Assembly (NCBI GenBank): GCA_044508675.1
Contig: JBIQHF010000001.1
Location: forward strand, 124,001 to 188,000
DNA from: Raineyella sp044508675
GTDB taxonomy: Bacteria; Actinomycetota; Actinomycetes; Propionibacteriales; Propionibacteriaceae
Direction: 5' to 3'
Length of the DNA: 64,000 bases
Part shown: positions 44,337 through 55,618 of the stretch, one piece after another
Numbering within the stretch: the first letter of the stretch is position 1
Layout: each line of letters opens with the position of its first letter
Position numbers and translations under genes: made by a program
Notes under the pieces: generated by a model
The model's database searches: none
Told to the model about the DNA's origin: nothing
Seen by the model: the letters and a program-made list of their open reading frames with translations, nothing else

Positions 44337-44523
44337 GGCCATCCTTCGTCGAGGGGCGACTGGCCCCGGTCGTGCGGCGGTGCCCGGCTCGTCGACCGGA
44401 CGGCACCGTCCTTACGGTCGGTGATTCTAGCCAGCACCGGCGGCGGGACCCGTGCCGTCTCTCCTGGTTGTCCCAGGCGTTTGCCGCACTCGGCGGCTCC
44501 CTGCAGCAGGGTACGACGGTCGG

Positions 44524-44529
44524 TAGTAT
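44524..44529 (+). promoter_or_regulatory. Candidate -10 box of the flavoprotein-nifJ-DHOD operon
   Basis: TAGTAT ends 10 nt before the ATG at 44540, leaving almost no room for a leader and no ribosome site. No clear -35 box is seen. The message is probably leaderless or nearly so. Confidence 0.45.
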
Positions 44530-44539
44530 TGTGGGCCGC

Positions 44540-46234
44540 ATGCAGAGTCGCAAGGACGTCACGAAGCTGCCCGACCTCGGTTCCACCCGTGGACGTGTGA
44601 CGCCGGACCGGACCCGGCGACCCGTCTACGTTGACCTGTTGCCCCCGTGCAATGCCGGCTGCCCGGCCGGCGAGAACATCCAGAACTGGCTGTACCTGAT
44701 CAAACGTGGCCGCGCCCAGGACGCCTGGCGCCAACTGACCGACGACAACCCGTTCCCGGCGATCCATGGCCGCGTCTGCTACCACCCGTGCGAGTCCGTC
44801 TGCAACCGCACCGAGCTCGACCAGCCCGTCTCCATCCACGCCGTCGAGCGCTACCTGGGCGACCTGGCGATCGAGCATGGCTGGGCGTACCAGAAGCCGT
44901 CCCACCGCAGCGGCAAGAAGGTCCTGGTGATCGGCGCCGGTCCGTCGGGGCTGTCCGCCGCCTACCACCTGGCCCGTCTCGGCCACGAGGTGGAGATCCG
45001 GGACGCCTCCGACCTGCCCGGTGGGATGATGCGCTGGGGTATCCCGGAGTACCGGATGCCCCGCGACGTGCTGGATGCCGAGATCGCCCGGCTGGTCGAC
45101 CTGGGCGTGACGATCACCTGCAACCACCCGGTCCACGACCTCGCCGCCGAAATGGAGCAGGGCGGGTTCGACGCCTGCTTCATCGCGATCGGCGCCCACC
45201 TGTCCAAGAAGGTCGACATCCCGGCCCAGGACGCGTCGAAGATGGTCGACGCGGTCGAGTTCCTGCGGGACGTTGCCGGTGGGGAGCGCCCGATGATCGG
45301 CCGCAAGGTCGCGGTGTACGGCGGCGGCAACACGGCGATGGACGCGGCCCGGACGGCCCGCCGCCTCGGCGCGGACGAGGCGACGATCATCTACCGCCGG
45401 ACCCGCGAGCAGATGCCGGCCCACGCGGACGAGGCCGACGCGGCCGAGCGGGAGGGCGTACGGATCAATTGGCTGCAGACCATCACCGAGGTCGGTGAGG
45501 ACCTGACGGTGGAGATCATGGAGTTGGACGAGGACGGCGTCCCGCACGGCACCGGACGGTTCGAGCGGTTGGACGCGGACACGGTGATCATGGCGGTCGG
45601 GCAGAAGCCGGACACCGGCTTCCTGCACGACATCGAGGGCCTGCGGTTCGTCGACGACACCCTGCAGGTGGATCCGCAGACGCTGATGTCCGATGTCCCG
45701 GGCATCTTCGCCGGCGGTGATGCGGTCCCTTCGGAGCGTACGGTCACCGTCGGCACCGGTCACGGCAAGCAGGCCGCCCGGACGATCGACAAGTACCTGA
45801 TGTCCGGCCAGCTCGCGGCGAAGGTCCGGCACCCGCTGGCCACGTTCGACCTGCTCAACCCGTGGTACTTCCGGGACAGCGACTCCCGGCGCACCCAGCC
45901 CGAGCTGGACCCCGAGACCCGGCTGTCCGACTTCGGCGAGATCGTCGGCGGTCTCTCCGATGACCAGGCGCTGTTCGAGGCGCAGCGCTGCCTGTCCTGC
46001 GGCAACTGCTTCGAGTGTGACGGCTGCCTGGGCTCCTGCCCCGAGGGGGCGGTGATCAAGCTCGGGCGGGACCACCGCTACCGCTTCGACTACGACAAGT
46101 GCACCGGCTGCGGCACGTGCGCCGAGCAGTGCCCGGTCAGTGCGATCGTGATGGTGCCCGAGGGCGTGGCGCTGGCCCCCGACCTGGCCGACGCCGCCCA
46201 GTCCCACGAGACCTCGACCCGGAAGGGGCTCTGA
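44540..46234 (+). CDS. PreT/GltD-like FAD-NAD(P) oxidoreductase fused to a two-cluster ferredoxin domain
   Basis: A 564-residue flavoprotein. The N-terminal Fe-S domain has Cys37, 41, 80, 84 and 88, as in GltD and dihydropyrimidine dehydrogenase PreT. FAD binds at VIGAGPSGLSAA (about 131-142) and NAD(P)H at YGGGNTAMDAARTARRLGA; the second FAD motif is GIFAGGDAV. The C-terminus adds two 4Fe-4S motifs, from Cys484 (CLSCGNC...CDGCLGSCP) and Cys521 (CTGCGTCAEQCP). It should exchange electrons between NAD(P)H and ferredoxin or NifJ. It is the first gene of a tight operon (3 bp to nifJ). It is not true glutamate synthase, because no large subunit is present. Confidence 0.9.
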   Translation: MQSRKDVTKLPDLGSTRGRVTPDRTRRPVYVDLLPPCNAGCPAGENIQNWLYLIKRGRAQDAWRQLTDDNPFPAIHGRVCYHPCESVCNRTELDQPVSIHAVERYLGDLAIEHGWAYQKPSHRSGKKVLVIGAGPSGLSAAYHLARLGHEVEIRDASDLPGGMMRWGIPEYRMPRDVLDAEIARLVDLGVTITCNHPVHDLAAEMEQGGFDACFIAIGAHLSKKVDIPAQDASKMVDAVEFLRDVAGGERPMIGRKVAVYGGGNTAMDAARTARRLGADEATIIYRRTREQMPAHADEADAAEREGVRINWLQTITEVGEDLTVEIMELDEDGVPHGTGRFERLDADTVIMAVGQKPDTGFLHDIEGLRFVDDTLQVDPQTLMSDVPGIFAGGDAVPSERTVTVGTGHGKQAARTIDKYLMSGQLAAKVRHPLATFDLLNPWYFRDSDSRRTQPELDPETRLSDFGEIVGGLSDDQALFEAQRCLSCGNCFECDGCLGSCPEGAVIKLGRDHRYRFDYDKCTGCGTCAEQCPVSAIVMVPEGVALAPDLADAAQSHETSTRKGL

Positions 46235-46237
46235 CCC

Positions 46238-49831
<3,594 letters not shown>

Positions 49832-50839
49832 ATGAACCTCGCGACCACCTACATGGGACTCGAGCTGCGCAATCCGCTGGTCGCCGGCGCGGGCCCGCTG
49901 TCCCAGACCGTCAAGGGGATCAAGGCCCTCGCCGACGGCGGCGCCGCGGCCGTGGTGCTGTACTCGGTGTTCGAGGAACAGATCCGCCGGCAGAACGACA
50001 TCGACGCCGCCCTGGAGCAGGCCCATGCCGAGTCGTTCGGCGAGGCACTGTCGTTCTTCCCGGAGCTGCCGGAGGTCGACGACGGCAACGTGCCGGCCAC
50101 GTACCTGCACCTGGTCGAGAAGGGCGCGGCCGCCGTGGAGGTGCCGGTGATCGGCTCCATCAACGGCTCCACCCGGGGCGGCTGGACCCAGTACGCCCGC
50201 CAACTGGAGGATGCCGGCGCCGCCGCGATCGAGCTCAACATCTACCTGGTCGCCGGTGACATCAGCCTGACCGGCCGCCAGGTCGAGCAGCGGCACGTGG
50301 AGATCCTGCAGGCGGTCAAGCAGGCGGTCTCGGTGCCGGTGGCGGTGAAGCTGTCGCCGTACTTCAGCTCGGTCGGGCACATGTGCAAGCAGCTGTCCGA
50401 CGCCGGCGCCGATGCCCTGGTGCTCTTCAACCGCTTCCTCCAGCCCGAGATCGACATCGACGCCATGGACATCGAGCCCGAGGTGACCCTGTCGACCCAG
50501 ATCGAGGGGCGGCTGCCCCGTACCTGGATCGCGGCCCTGCACGGCCGGGTATCGGCTTCACTGGCCGCGACCTCGGGGGTCCGGGGATCCGATGACGTGG
50601 TCCGGTTCCTGCTCAGCGGCGCCGATGTGGTGATGACGACCTCGGCGCTGATCCGCCACGGCGCCGAGTACAGTCGGCAGATGCTCGACGGGCTGGAGGA
50701 GTGGATGACGCAGAAGGGCTACACCTCCCTGGACGACATTCGTGGCCTGCTCGCCACCCGGCACAAGGACGAGAACGCCTACCAGCGCGCGGCCTACCTC
50801 ACCGGCCTGGAGGAGGCCAAGACCACCTACTCATACTGA
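49832..50839 (+). CDS. Dihydroorotate-dehydrogenase-like FMN protein without the catalytic base
   Basis: A 335-residue TIM-barrel flavoprotein related to class 1 dihydroorotate dehydrogenase and PreA. The FMN region has NPLVAGAGPLSQT, VKLSPYFSS and the phosphate loop GADVVMTTSALIRHG. Where DHODs and PreA have a NXSCP loop holding the catalytic Cys or Ser, this reads ELNIYLVAGDIS, so the usual base is missing. It has no ferredoxin domain of its own. Its ATG directly adjoins the nifJ stop. DHOD-like genes next to nifJ occur in other anaerobes, but I know of no assigned function. True pyrimidine synthesis is unlikely. Confidence 0.87.
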   Translation: MNLATTYMGLELRNPLVAGAGPLSQTVKGIKALADGGAAAVVLYSVFEEQIRRQNDIDAALEQAHAESFGEALSFFPELPEVDDGNVPATYLHLVEKGAAAVEVPVIGSINGSTRGGWTQYARQLEDAGAAAIELNIYLVAGDISLTGRQVEQRHVEILQAVKQAVSVPVAVKLSPYFSSVGHMCKQLSDAGADALVLFNRFLQPEIDIDAMDIEPEVTLSTQIEGRLPRTWIAALHGRVSASLAATSGVRGSDDVVRFLLSGADVVMTTSALIRHGAEYSRQMLDGLEEWMTQKGYTSLDDIRGLLATRHKDENAYQRAAYLTGLEEAKTTYSY

Positions 50840-50893
50840 CCGGACAGGTGGGTGCTGGACATCTGATCCCGTACGGTTGCCGGACGGCAAGGT

Positions 50894-50930
50894 CCCGGGT
50901 GGGCCGCTCCCCCCGAGCAGCCCACCCGGG
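50894..50930 (+). terminator. Terminator of the nifJ operon
   Basis: CCCGGGTGGGC (50894-50904), a 15-nt loop and GCCCACCCGGG (50920-50930) form an 11-bp perfect stem, followed by CGTTCTGT. It lies 55 bp after the DHOD-like stop codon. Confidence 0.75.
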
Positions 50931-51180
50931 CGTTCTGTGGATGTGATCGCAGCCACTACGCGGTGGTCGGCGACCATGCCGACCAGTCGACCTTCGTTCA
51001 TGTCTCCTGACCCCCGCCGAACGTCTGGGTCCGGACGGAACGTCACCTGCTGCCGGTGCGACGTTTCCCATAGTCACACCCGCATTTCAACGGTAACCCC
51101 GACACCTACCGGATCGTCAAGAGCAGGGCAAGGCTCTTCACAGGTTCCTCACAAGGAGCCGGCTTCACAAGGAGCCGGCT
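50931..51180. other. Spacer without a recognisable gene
   Basis: This part of the 341-bp gap between two convergent genes shows no credible coding frame. Near its end are a small dyad AGAGC...GCTCT (51119-51137) and then tandem repeats that reach the alcohol dehydrogenase stop. I see no promoter. Confidence 0.6.
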
Positions 51181-51193
51181 TCACAAGGAAGCG
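51150..51193. repeat. 16-bp tandem repeats overlapping the alcohol dehydrogenase stop
   Basis: The unit CACAAGGAGCCGGCTT occurs at 51150-51165 and 51166-51181, with a partial third copy from 51182. Read leftward, each unit contains CTCCTTGTGA, so the gene's last codons and stop have been duplicated. Each unit can form a small GGCT/AGCC hairpin. Confidence 0.85.
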
Positions 51194-52221
51194 GTGTCGA
51201 CCACGAACCGGTACTTCACGTCCGACCTCATCATCCGGTCGTACGCCTCGTTGATCCGGTCGGCACCGATCACCTCGACCTCGGCACCGATCCGGTGCTC
51301 GGCGCAGAAATCGAGCATCTCCTGGGTCTCGGCGATGCCACCGATCAGGGACCCGACGAACGACCGCCGGGTGTTGGTGAAGGACCGCACCGGGGCGGTG
51401 AACGGCTCGTTGGGCAGCGCCACGTTGCACATCACGCCGTCCACCCGCAGCGTGTTCAGGTACGCGTCGAAGTCCAGTGGTGCGGCGACCGTGTTGAGCA
51501 GGAAGTCGAAGCGCCGGGAGGCCCCCGCCAACGCACCCTCCTCGGAGGTCACGACGACGTCCGAGGCCCCGAGCCGCAGGGCGTCGACCTGCTTGGCGGC
51601 GGTGTGCGACAGGACGGTGACCTCGGCGCCGAGCGCCGCGGCGATCTGCACGCCCATGTGGCCCAGTCCGCCCATCCCGACGACGCCGACCCGGCTGCCC
51701 TCGCCGACGCCCCAGTGCTTCAGCGGGGAGTAGGTGGTGATGCCGGCGCACAGCAGCGGCGCGGCGTTCTCCAGCGGCATGGTGTCGGGCACGTGCAGCG
51801 CGAAGGCCTCGCGCACCACGATCCGCTGGGAGTAGCCCCCCTGGGTGTACTCGCCGTCGGGCATCGTGGCGCCGTACGTCAGCACCCGGGCGTGGCAGAA
51901 CTGCTCCTCGCCCGCCCGGCAGTACTCGCACTCGCCGCAGGAGTCGACCAGGCAGCCGACGCCGGCCAGGTCCCCGACGACGAAGCCGGTGACCTCCGAC
52001 CCGACGGCGGTGACGGTGCCGGCGATCTCGTGGCCGGGTGCCAGCGGCCAGCGACGCTCGCCCCAGTCCCCCGCGACGGTGCTCACGTCGGAGTGGCAGA
52101 TGCCGCAGAAGGCGATGTCGATCTCCACGTCGTCGGGGCGCAGGTCGCGGCGCTCCACGGTGAACGGCTCCAGCGGACGGCCTGATCCGGGGGCTCCCCA
52201 AGCGCGGACGGTGGTGGGCAT
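51181..52221 (-). CDS. Zinc-dependent NADP alcohol dehydrogenase (cinnamyl-alcohol/YahK type)
   Basis: A 346-residue medium-chain dehydrogenase. The catalytic zinc site is CGICHSD with His in GHEIAGTV, and a later Cys in LCAGITTYSPL. The structural zinc loop is CGECEYCRAGEEQFC. The cofactor motif is GVVGMGGLGHMG. It matches the CAD/YahK class that reduces aldehydes with NADPH. GAGGAGG precedes the ATG at 52221, whereas the longer frame lacks one. The end is embedded in tandem repeats. Confidence 0.93.
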   Translation of the reverse strand: MPTTVRAWGAPGSGRPLEPFTVERRDLRPDDVEIDIAFCGICHSDVSTVAGDWGERRWPLAPGHEIAGTVTAVGSEVTGFVVGDLAGVGCLVDSCGECEYCRAGEEQFCHARVLTYGATMPDGEYTQGGYSQRIVVREAFALHVPDTMPLENAAPLLCAGITTYSPLKHWGVGEGSRVGVVGMGGLGHMGVQIAAALGAEVTVLSHTAAKQVDALRLGASDVVVTSEEGALAGASRRFDFLLNTVAAPLDFDAYLNTLRVDGVMCNVALPNEPFTAPVRSFTNTRRSFVGSLIGGIAETQEMLDFCAEHRIGAEVEVIGADRINEAYDRMMRSDVKYRFVVDTASL

Positions 52222-52264
52222 CCTGGCCTCCTCGATGTGACGTACGTGACGAACGGAACAAACG

Positions 52265-52642
52265 CTATCCCGATTCGGTGCGGCGTCGCGACTCGCGTGT
52301 CTCGACCGCGTGCAACCCGACCACGGCACCGATGATGCCGGCCAGGAACACCAGGGTGAGCGGCTCGGCCGGTTGGGTGCCCTGCAGGATCCCCCAGCCG
52401 ACGGTCAGCACCGCGCCGATGGCGGTCCAGACCGCGTACGCCGTGCCGGTCGGGATGGTCCGCATCGCCAGGCCCAGCCCGAGGGTCGACAGCACCACGG
52501 TGACCAGGAACAGGATGGTCGGCCCGGGCCGGGTGAAGCCGTCCGAGGCGCCCATCGAGGTGGCCCAGACCGCCTCCAGCACCCCGGACAGGACGAGGAT
52601 CGGCCAGGCCGCTCCCGGCCCCGGGTCGAGGCGCCGCCTCAT
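52265..52642 (-). CDS. Small multidrug-resistance (SMR) family subunit B
   Basis: A 125-residue protein with four hydrophobic helices. WPILVLSGVLEAVWATSMGASDGF has the membrane Glu that binds proton and substrate. GTAYAVWTAIGAVLTVGWGI is the SugE/Gdx-type signature. A charged tail (ETRESRRRTESG) is longer than in the partner. It overlaps the preceding SMR gene by 4 bp, the layout of obligate heterodimeric SMR pumps. The GTAYAVWTGIG motif suggests guanidinium-like export, but I saw no guanidine riboswitch. Confidence 0.9.
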   Translation of the reverse strand: MRRRLDPGPGAAWPILVLSGVLEAVWATSMGASDGFTRPGPTILFLVTVVLSTLGLGLAMRTIPTGTAYAVWTAIGAVLTVGWGILQGTQPAEPLTLVFLAGIIGAVVGLHAVETRESRRRTESG

Positions 52643-52956
52643 CCGGACACCACTTTCAGGCCGACCACGCAGGAGAGCAGGAGGACCAGCAGCAGGACCT
52701 TGGCCAACGACACCCCTTCGGTGCCCCGCACCATCGCGACCACCACGGTCAGGGCCGCCCCGATCCCGGTCCACACGGCGTACGCGGTCCCGGTGGGGAT
52801 GTCCCTCATGGCCACGCCGAGCCCGGCCAGGGAGGCGACCGAGGCGATCAGGAAGACCAGCACCGGCCCCCGCCGGCGGAACCCGTTCGACATCGACAGC
52901 GCCGTCGCCCAGACCGCCTCCAGGACCGCGGACAGCACCAGGATCAGCCATGCCAC
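52639..52956 (-). CDS. Small multidrug-resistance (SMR) family subunit A
   Basis: A 105-residue four-helix membrane protein, the standard SMR length. It starts MAWLILVLSAVLEAVWATALSMSNGF with the conserved Glu, and GTAYAVWTGIGAALTVVVAM in helix 3 matches SugE/Gdx proteins. It probably pairs with the downstream subunit, which it precedes with a 4-bp overlap. Start at ATG 52956. Confidence 0.92.
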   Translation of the reverse strand: MAWLILVLSAVLEAVWATALSMSNGFRRRGPVLVFLIASVASLAGLGVAMRDIPTGTAYAVWTGIGAALTVVVAMVRGTEGVSLAKVLLLVLLLSCVVGLKVVSG

Positions 52957-53080
52957 GGCACCACCACCTGCGCACGGAGGCCGTCGCGGATCGTACGGGG
53001 CGGACCGGTCATGGGCACCAGACTAGGACCGGATGTCCAACCGCCCGCCATCGCCGACGATCATCACCGACAATGGGGAC

Positions 53081-53320
53081 ATGAACTCGGCCAGGACACC
53101 CGGGGAGAACCCGGACGAGACCATCCGTCTGGGGCAGTTCCTCAAGTGGGCCGGTCTGGCAGAGTCCGGTGCGGAGGCTCGCGATCTGGTACAGGGCGGG
53201 TACGTGCGGGTGGACGGTGAAATCGAGACCCGGCGGGGCCGCCAGTTGCACCTGGGCCAGAGGGTGACAGTCGCCTACCCCGGTGAAACCGAGGTCACCG
53301 AGGTGGTCGAGGACCTCTGA
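53081..53320 (+). CDS. Small S4-domain RNA-binding protein (YbcJ/RqcP-like)
   Basis: A 79-residue protein that is little more than one S4 domain: IRLGQFLKWAGLAESGAEARDLVQGGYVRVDGEIETRRGRQLHLGQRVTV. S4 domains bind structured RNA, and small relatives act at the ribosome (for example RqcP in rescue of stalled 50S subunits). GACAAT lies 6 nt before the ATG at 53081, so the message may be leaderless; an earlier ATG in frame is possible. It converges with the L7/L12-like gene 3 bp away. Confidence 0.88.
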   Translation: MNSARTPGENPDETIRLGQFLKWAGLAESGAEARDLVQGGYVRVDGEIETRRGRQLHLGQRVTVAYPGETEVTEVVEDL

Positions 53321-53322
53321 GC

Positions 53323-53685
53323 TCAGGCCGAGGCACTGTCGACCGACCCGGCCTCGGTGGCGCCCGGAACATCGGTGGCCTCGGCGGCCTCCAGGTCGTG
53401 CCCACTGACCGCGATCGCCTCGTCGTCGTTGTGGACCCGCCCCCGGCTGCGCGCCAGGTCGACGTACTGCTTGGCCTCGGCGAGTCCGGCACCCGTGCGC
53501 TCGCGGTAGAGCATCACCGCGTCGATGTACGTACGGTTGGCCAGGGTCTCCTGGATCGCCTCCTCCAGCGTCGTGGACACCTGCGACTCCCCGGCCCGCT
53601 CCAACAGCCAGGTGACGCGCTGTTCGAGCTCGTAGACCCGGTCGCGCAGTCGGCTGATCTCGGCACGTTCGTCGAACATCTCCAC
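53323..53685 (-). CDS. Coiled-coil protein with ribosomal L7/L12 C-terminal-like domain
   Basis: A 120-residue protein. Residues 5-35 form a coiled coil (ERAEISRLRDRVYELEQRVTWLLERAG). Residues 55-80 (YIDAVMLYRERTGAGLAEAKQYVDLARS) match the helix-turn of the L7/L12 C-terminal domain, normally AIKLVREATGLGLKEAKDXV. The last 35 residues are Glu/Ala/Ser-rich and probably disordered. Stand-alone L7/L12-like proteins are widespread in actinobacteria, and their role is unknown. It does not replace ribosomal L7/L12. GTGGAG precedes the ATG. Confidence 0.8.
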   Translation of the reverse strand: MEMFDERAEISRLRDRVYELEQRVTWLLERAGESQVSTTLEEAIQETLANRTYIDAVMLYRERTGAGLAEAKQYVDLARSRGRVHNDDEAIAVSGHDLEAAEATDVPGATEAGSVDSASA

Positions 53686-53851
53686 GGATACAGCCTAGTG
53701 CTTGGGGTCACAACAGGCAGTAGCGGGGCCGTGTCATTGCCCACGTACGCCGCCCAGCACCGTCAACGGCCGCATCGACGCACGACTCGACTGGCCACAG
53801 TCGACCTCCCAACCGACACCGATCTGTCGCCGACCGTGGCAATCTCGGAGT

Positions 53852-54595
53852 ATGAACGCTCGCGGCCACGGAACTCTCACTCGGCGGGACGGGTCCCCGA
53901 TCCGGATCCTCGTCGTGGACGACGAGCCTGCCCTGACCGGCATGCTCGCGGTGGCCCTGGGCGGGGAGGGGTGGGACGTCCGTACGGCCGGGAGCGGGGA
54001 GGAGGCGCTGCGGGTCGCCCAGCAGTTCCGGCCCGACGCGGCGGTGCTCGACGTGGTGCTGCCGGACTTCGACGGCCTCGAGCTGATGCAGCGCCTGCAC
54101 GCCGACCAGCCGGGCCTGCCGGTGATCCTGCTCTCCGGTCGCGACACGGTCGCCGACAAGGTCGAGGGCCTGACCAGCGGCGCCGACGACTACCTGACCA
54201 AGCCGTTCAGTCTGGAGGAGTTGGTCGCCCGGCTGCGGGCCCTGTTGCGCCGTGCCGGCACCACCGGGGCGGTGAGCGTCTCGGTCCTGGTGGTCGGCGA
54301 CCTGACCATGGACGAGGACTCCCGCGAGGTGTTCCGGGCCGGCGAGCCGATCCACCTGACCGCCACCGAGTTCGAGCTGCTGCGGTACCTGATGCAGAAT
54401 CCTCGCCGGGTGCTGAGCAAGGCCCAGATCCTCGACCGGGTCTGGCACTACGACTTCGGCGGCCAGGCGAACATCGTCGAGCTGTACATCTCGTACCTGC
54501 GCAAGAAGATCGACGCGGGCCGGGTCCCGATGATCCACACCCTGCGCCGGGCCGGTTACCTGCTCAGCCCGGCGGCGGAGGACGTTCAGTCCTGA
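53852..54595 (+). CDS. Orphan OmpR-type response regulator
   Basis: A 247-residue regulator. The receiver has VVDDEPALT, phospho-acceptor Asp in VLDVVLPDFDG, Ser/Thr in LLSGRD and LTKPF. The winged helix carries TATEFELLRYLMQNPRRVLSKAQILDRVWHYDFGGQANIVELYISYLRKKID. It is strikingly similar to the regulator at 3.8 kb over the whole C-terminal domain and shares the DGSPIR lead-in. No kinase gene is adjacent, so it may be phosphorylated by that regulator's kinase or another. The last 10 bp overlap the convergent HD gene. Confidence 0.92.
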   Translation: MNARGHGTLTRRDGSPIRILVVDDEPALTGMLAVALGGEGWDVRTAGSGEEALRVAQQFRPDAAVLDVVLPDFDGLELMQRLHADQPGLPVILLSGRDTVADKVEGLTSGADDYLTKPFSLEELVARLRALLRRAGTTGAVSVSVLVVGDLTMDEDSREVFRAGEPIHLTATEFELLRYLMQNPRRVLSKAQILDRVWHYDFGGQANIVELYISYLRKKIDAGRVPMIHTLRRAGYLLSPAAEDVQS

Positions 54596-55506
54596 TCCTC
54601 CCGGCGCTGCTGGGCCCGCAGCCGTTCGCCCTCCTCGGCCATGTTCGTACGGGCCGGGCCGGTCCACCAGCGCTGCCCGGGCCGGGTCCGGTACAACGGT
54701 TCCAGCCCGCCCAGGTGCGCCAGCACCGCCAGCCGGCCGCGGCGGAAGGCGTCGGCCGGGACCTGGTGGTACTCGGCCCGGACCTGCCGGGTGTACTCCA
54801 CATACCTGGCGTCGTCGGCGCCGAGGATCGATAGGTCGGTATCGACCAGGATCGCTCCGGGCAGGTCGTCCGGATCGACCTGGTGGGCGGCGGTGAGCCG
54901 GACCAGCCGGGCGGTCTCCTCCACCTCGCGGGCGGATACCAGGCCGTCGAGGCTCTCCTCGGCCAGCCGGGCCGAGGCCTCCTCGTCCTCACCGGCCCGC
55001 CCCTGGTACACCGCGTCGTGGAACCAGGCGGCCAGGCGCAGCGTACGCTCCGGGTCGGCGCCGGTGCGTAGGTCGTCGGTGACCGCGGCCAGGGCGGCCA
55101 GCATCTCGGCCAGGTGCTGGGGGGTGTGGTAGCGGCGGAACGGCTCGGACCAGCGGGCCAGCAACTCCTCGCCCAGGTCGACCGCCCGGGGCAGCATCGC
55201 GGCCCACTGGTCGCGCAGCCGCTGCTCCCGGGCACGGGCCGCCGCCATCGCCTGCGGTTTGCTGCGACGCAGCCCGGCCCGTCGCAGCGCCCGGACCACG
55301 TCGGTCGGCGAGACCTCCCTGGCCCCCGCCGCGACGGCAGCGTCGTAGCGGGAGGCAGGCAGGTCGTAGTGGTCCCGGTCGTACGCGCGCGCCGACAGGC
55401 CGATCAGTTCGGCGAACGCGTGCAGCTCGGCCAGCGACGTGTCCGACACCAGGTGCGAGAACTGGGTGCCGTGCGCGGGCCACAGTGGCGGGTCGACCAG
55501 GATCAC
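54586..55506 (-). CDS. DUF4031-HD domain fusion protein
   Basis: A 306-residue two-domain protein. Residues 1-85 match DUF4031 (MILVDPPLWPAHGTQFSHLVSDTSLAELHAFAELIGLSARAYDRDHYDLPASRY). Residues 110-290 are an HD metal phosphohydrolase-like domain: FRRYHTPQHLAEML, LAAWFHDAVYQG with the HD pair, ETARLVRLTAAHQ and LVDTDLSILG. HD proteins hydrolyse phosphate esters, often nucleotides. The start is GTG 55506, 5 bp after the small NSS subunit gene. The fusion suggests DUF4031 works on the same substrate. The substrate is unknown. Confidence 0.85.
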   Translation of the reverse strand: MILVDPPLWPAHGTQFSHLVSDTSLAELHAFAELIGLSARAYDRDHYDLPASRYDAAVAAGAREVSPTDVVRALRRAGLRRSKPQAMAAARAREQRLRDQWAAMLPRAVDLGEELLARWSEPFRRYHTPQHLAEMLAALAAVTDDLRTGADPERTLRLAAWFHDAVYQGRAGEDEEASARLAEESLDGLVSAREVEETARLVRLTAAHQVDPDDLPGAILVDTDLSILGADDARYVEYTRQVRAEYHQVPADAFRRGRLAVLAHLGGLEPLYRTRPGQRWWTGPARTNMAEEGERLRAQQRREDQD

Positions 55507-55510
55507 CGGG

Positions 55511-55618
55511 TCACTCGGGCTTCTCCGGGTGGGTCGCCGCCCAGACCACCGCGGCCACCAGGCCGCCCCAGACGGTGACCATCGCGACGATCATCATGCC
55601 GATGGCTGTGCCGGTCAT
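55511..55618 (-). CDS. MetS-like small subunit of an NSS amino-acid transporter
   Basis: A 35-residue membrane peptide. After MTGTAIGMMIVAMVTVWGG there is one hydrophobic helix, ending ATHPEKPE. It matches the methionine/alanine-importer small-subunit family (MetS), needed for activity of the large subunit in corynebacteria. Its ATG overlaps the NSS transporter stop (ATGA), so the pair is translationally coupled. Confidence 0.85.
   Translation of the reverse strand: MTGTAIGMMIVAMVTVWGGLVAAVVWAATHPEKPE

Noticed and set aside
44540..46234. Glutamate synthase small subunit.
   Set aside because: No large subunit is adjacent. The fused two-cluster ferredoxin and the nifJ context fit a PFOR-linked flavoprotein better.
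52957..53080. A guanidine riboswitch ahead of the paired SMR genes.
   Set aside because: The short leader shows neither ykkC-type nor mini-ykkC tandem ACGR hairpins.
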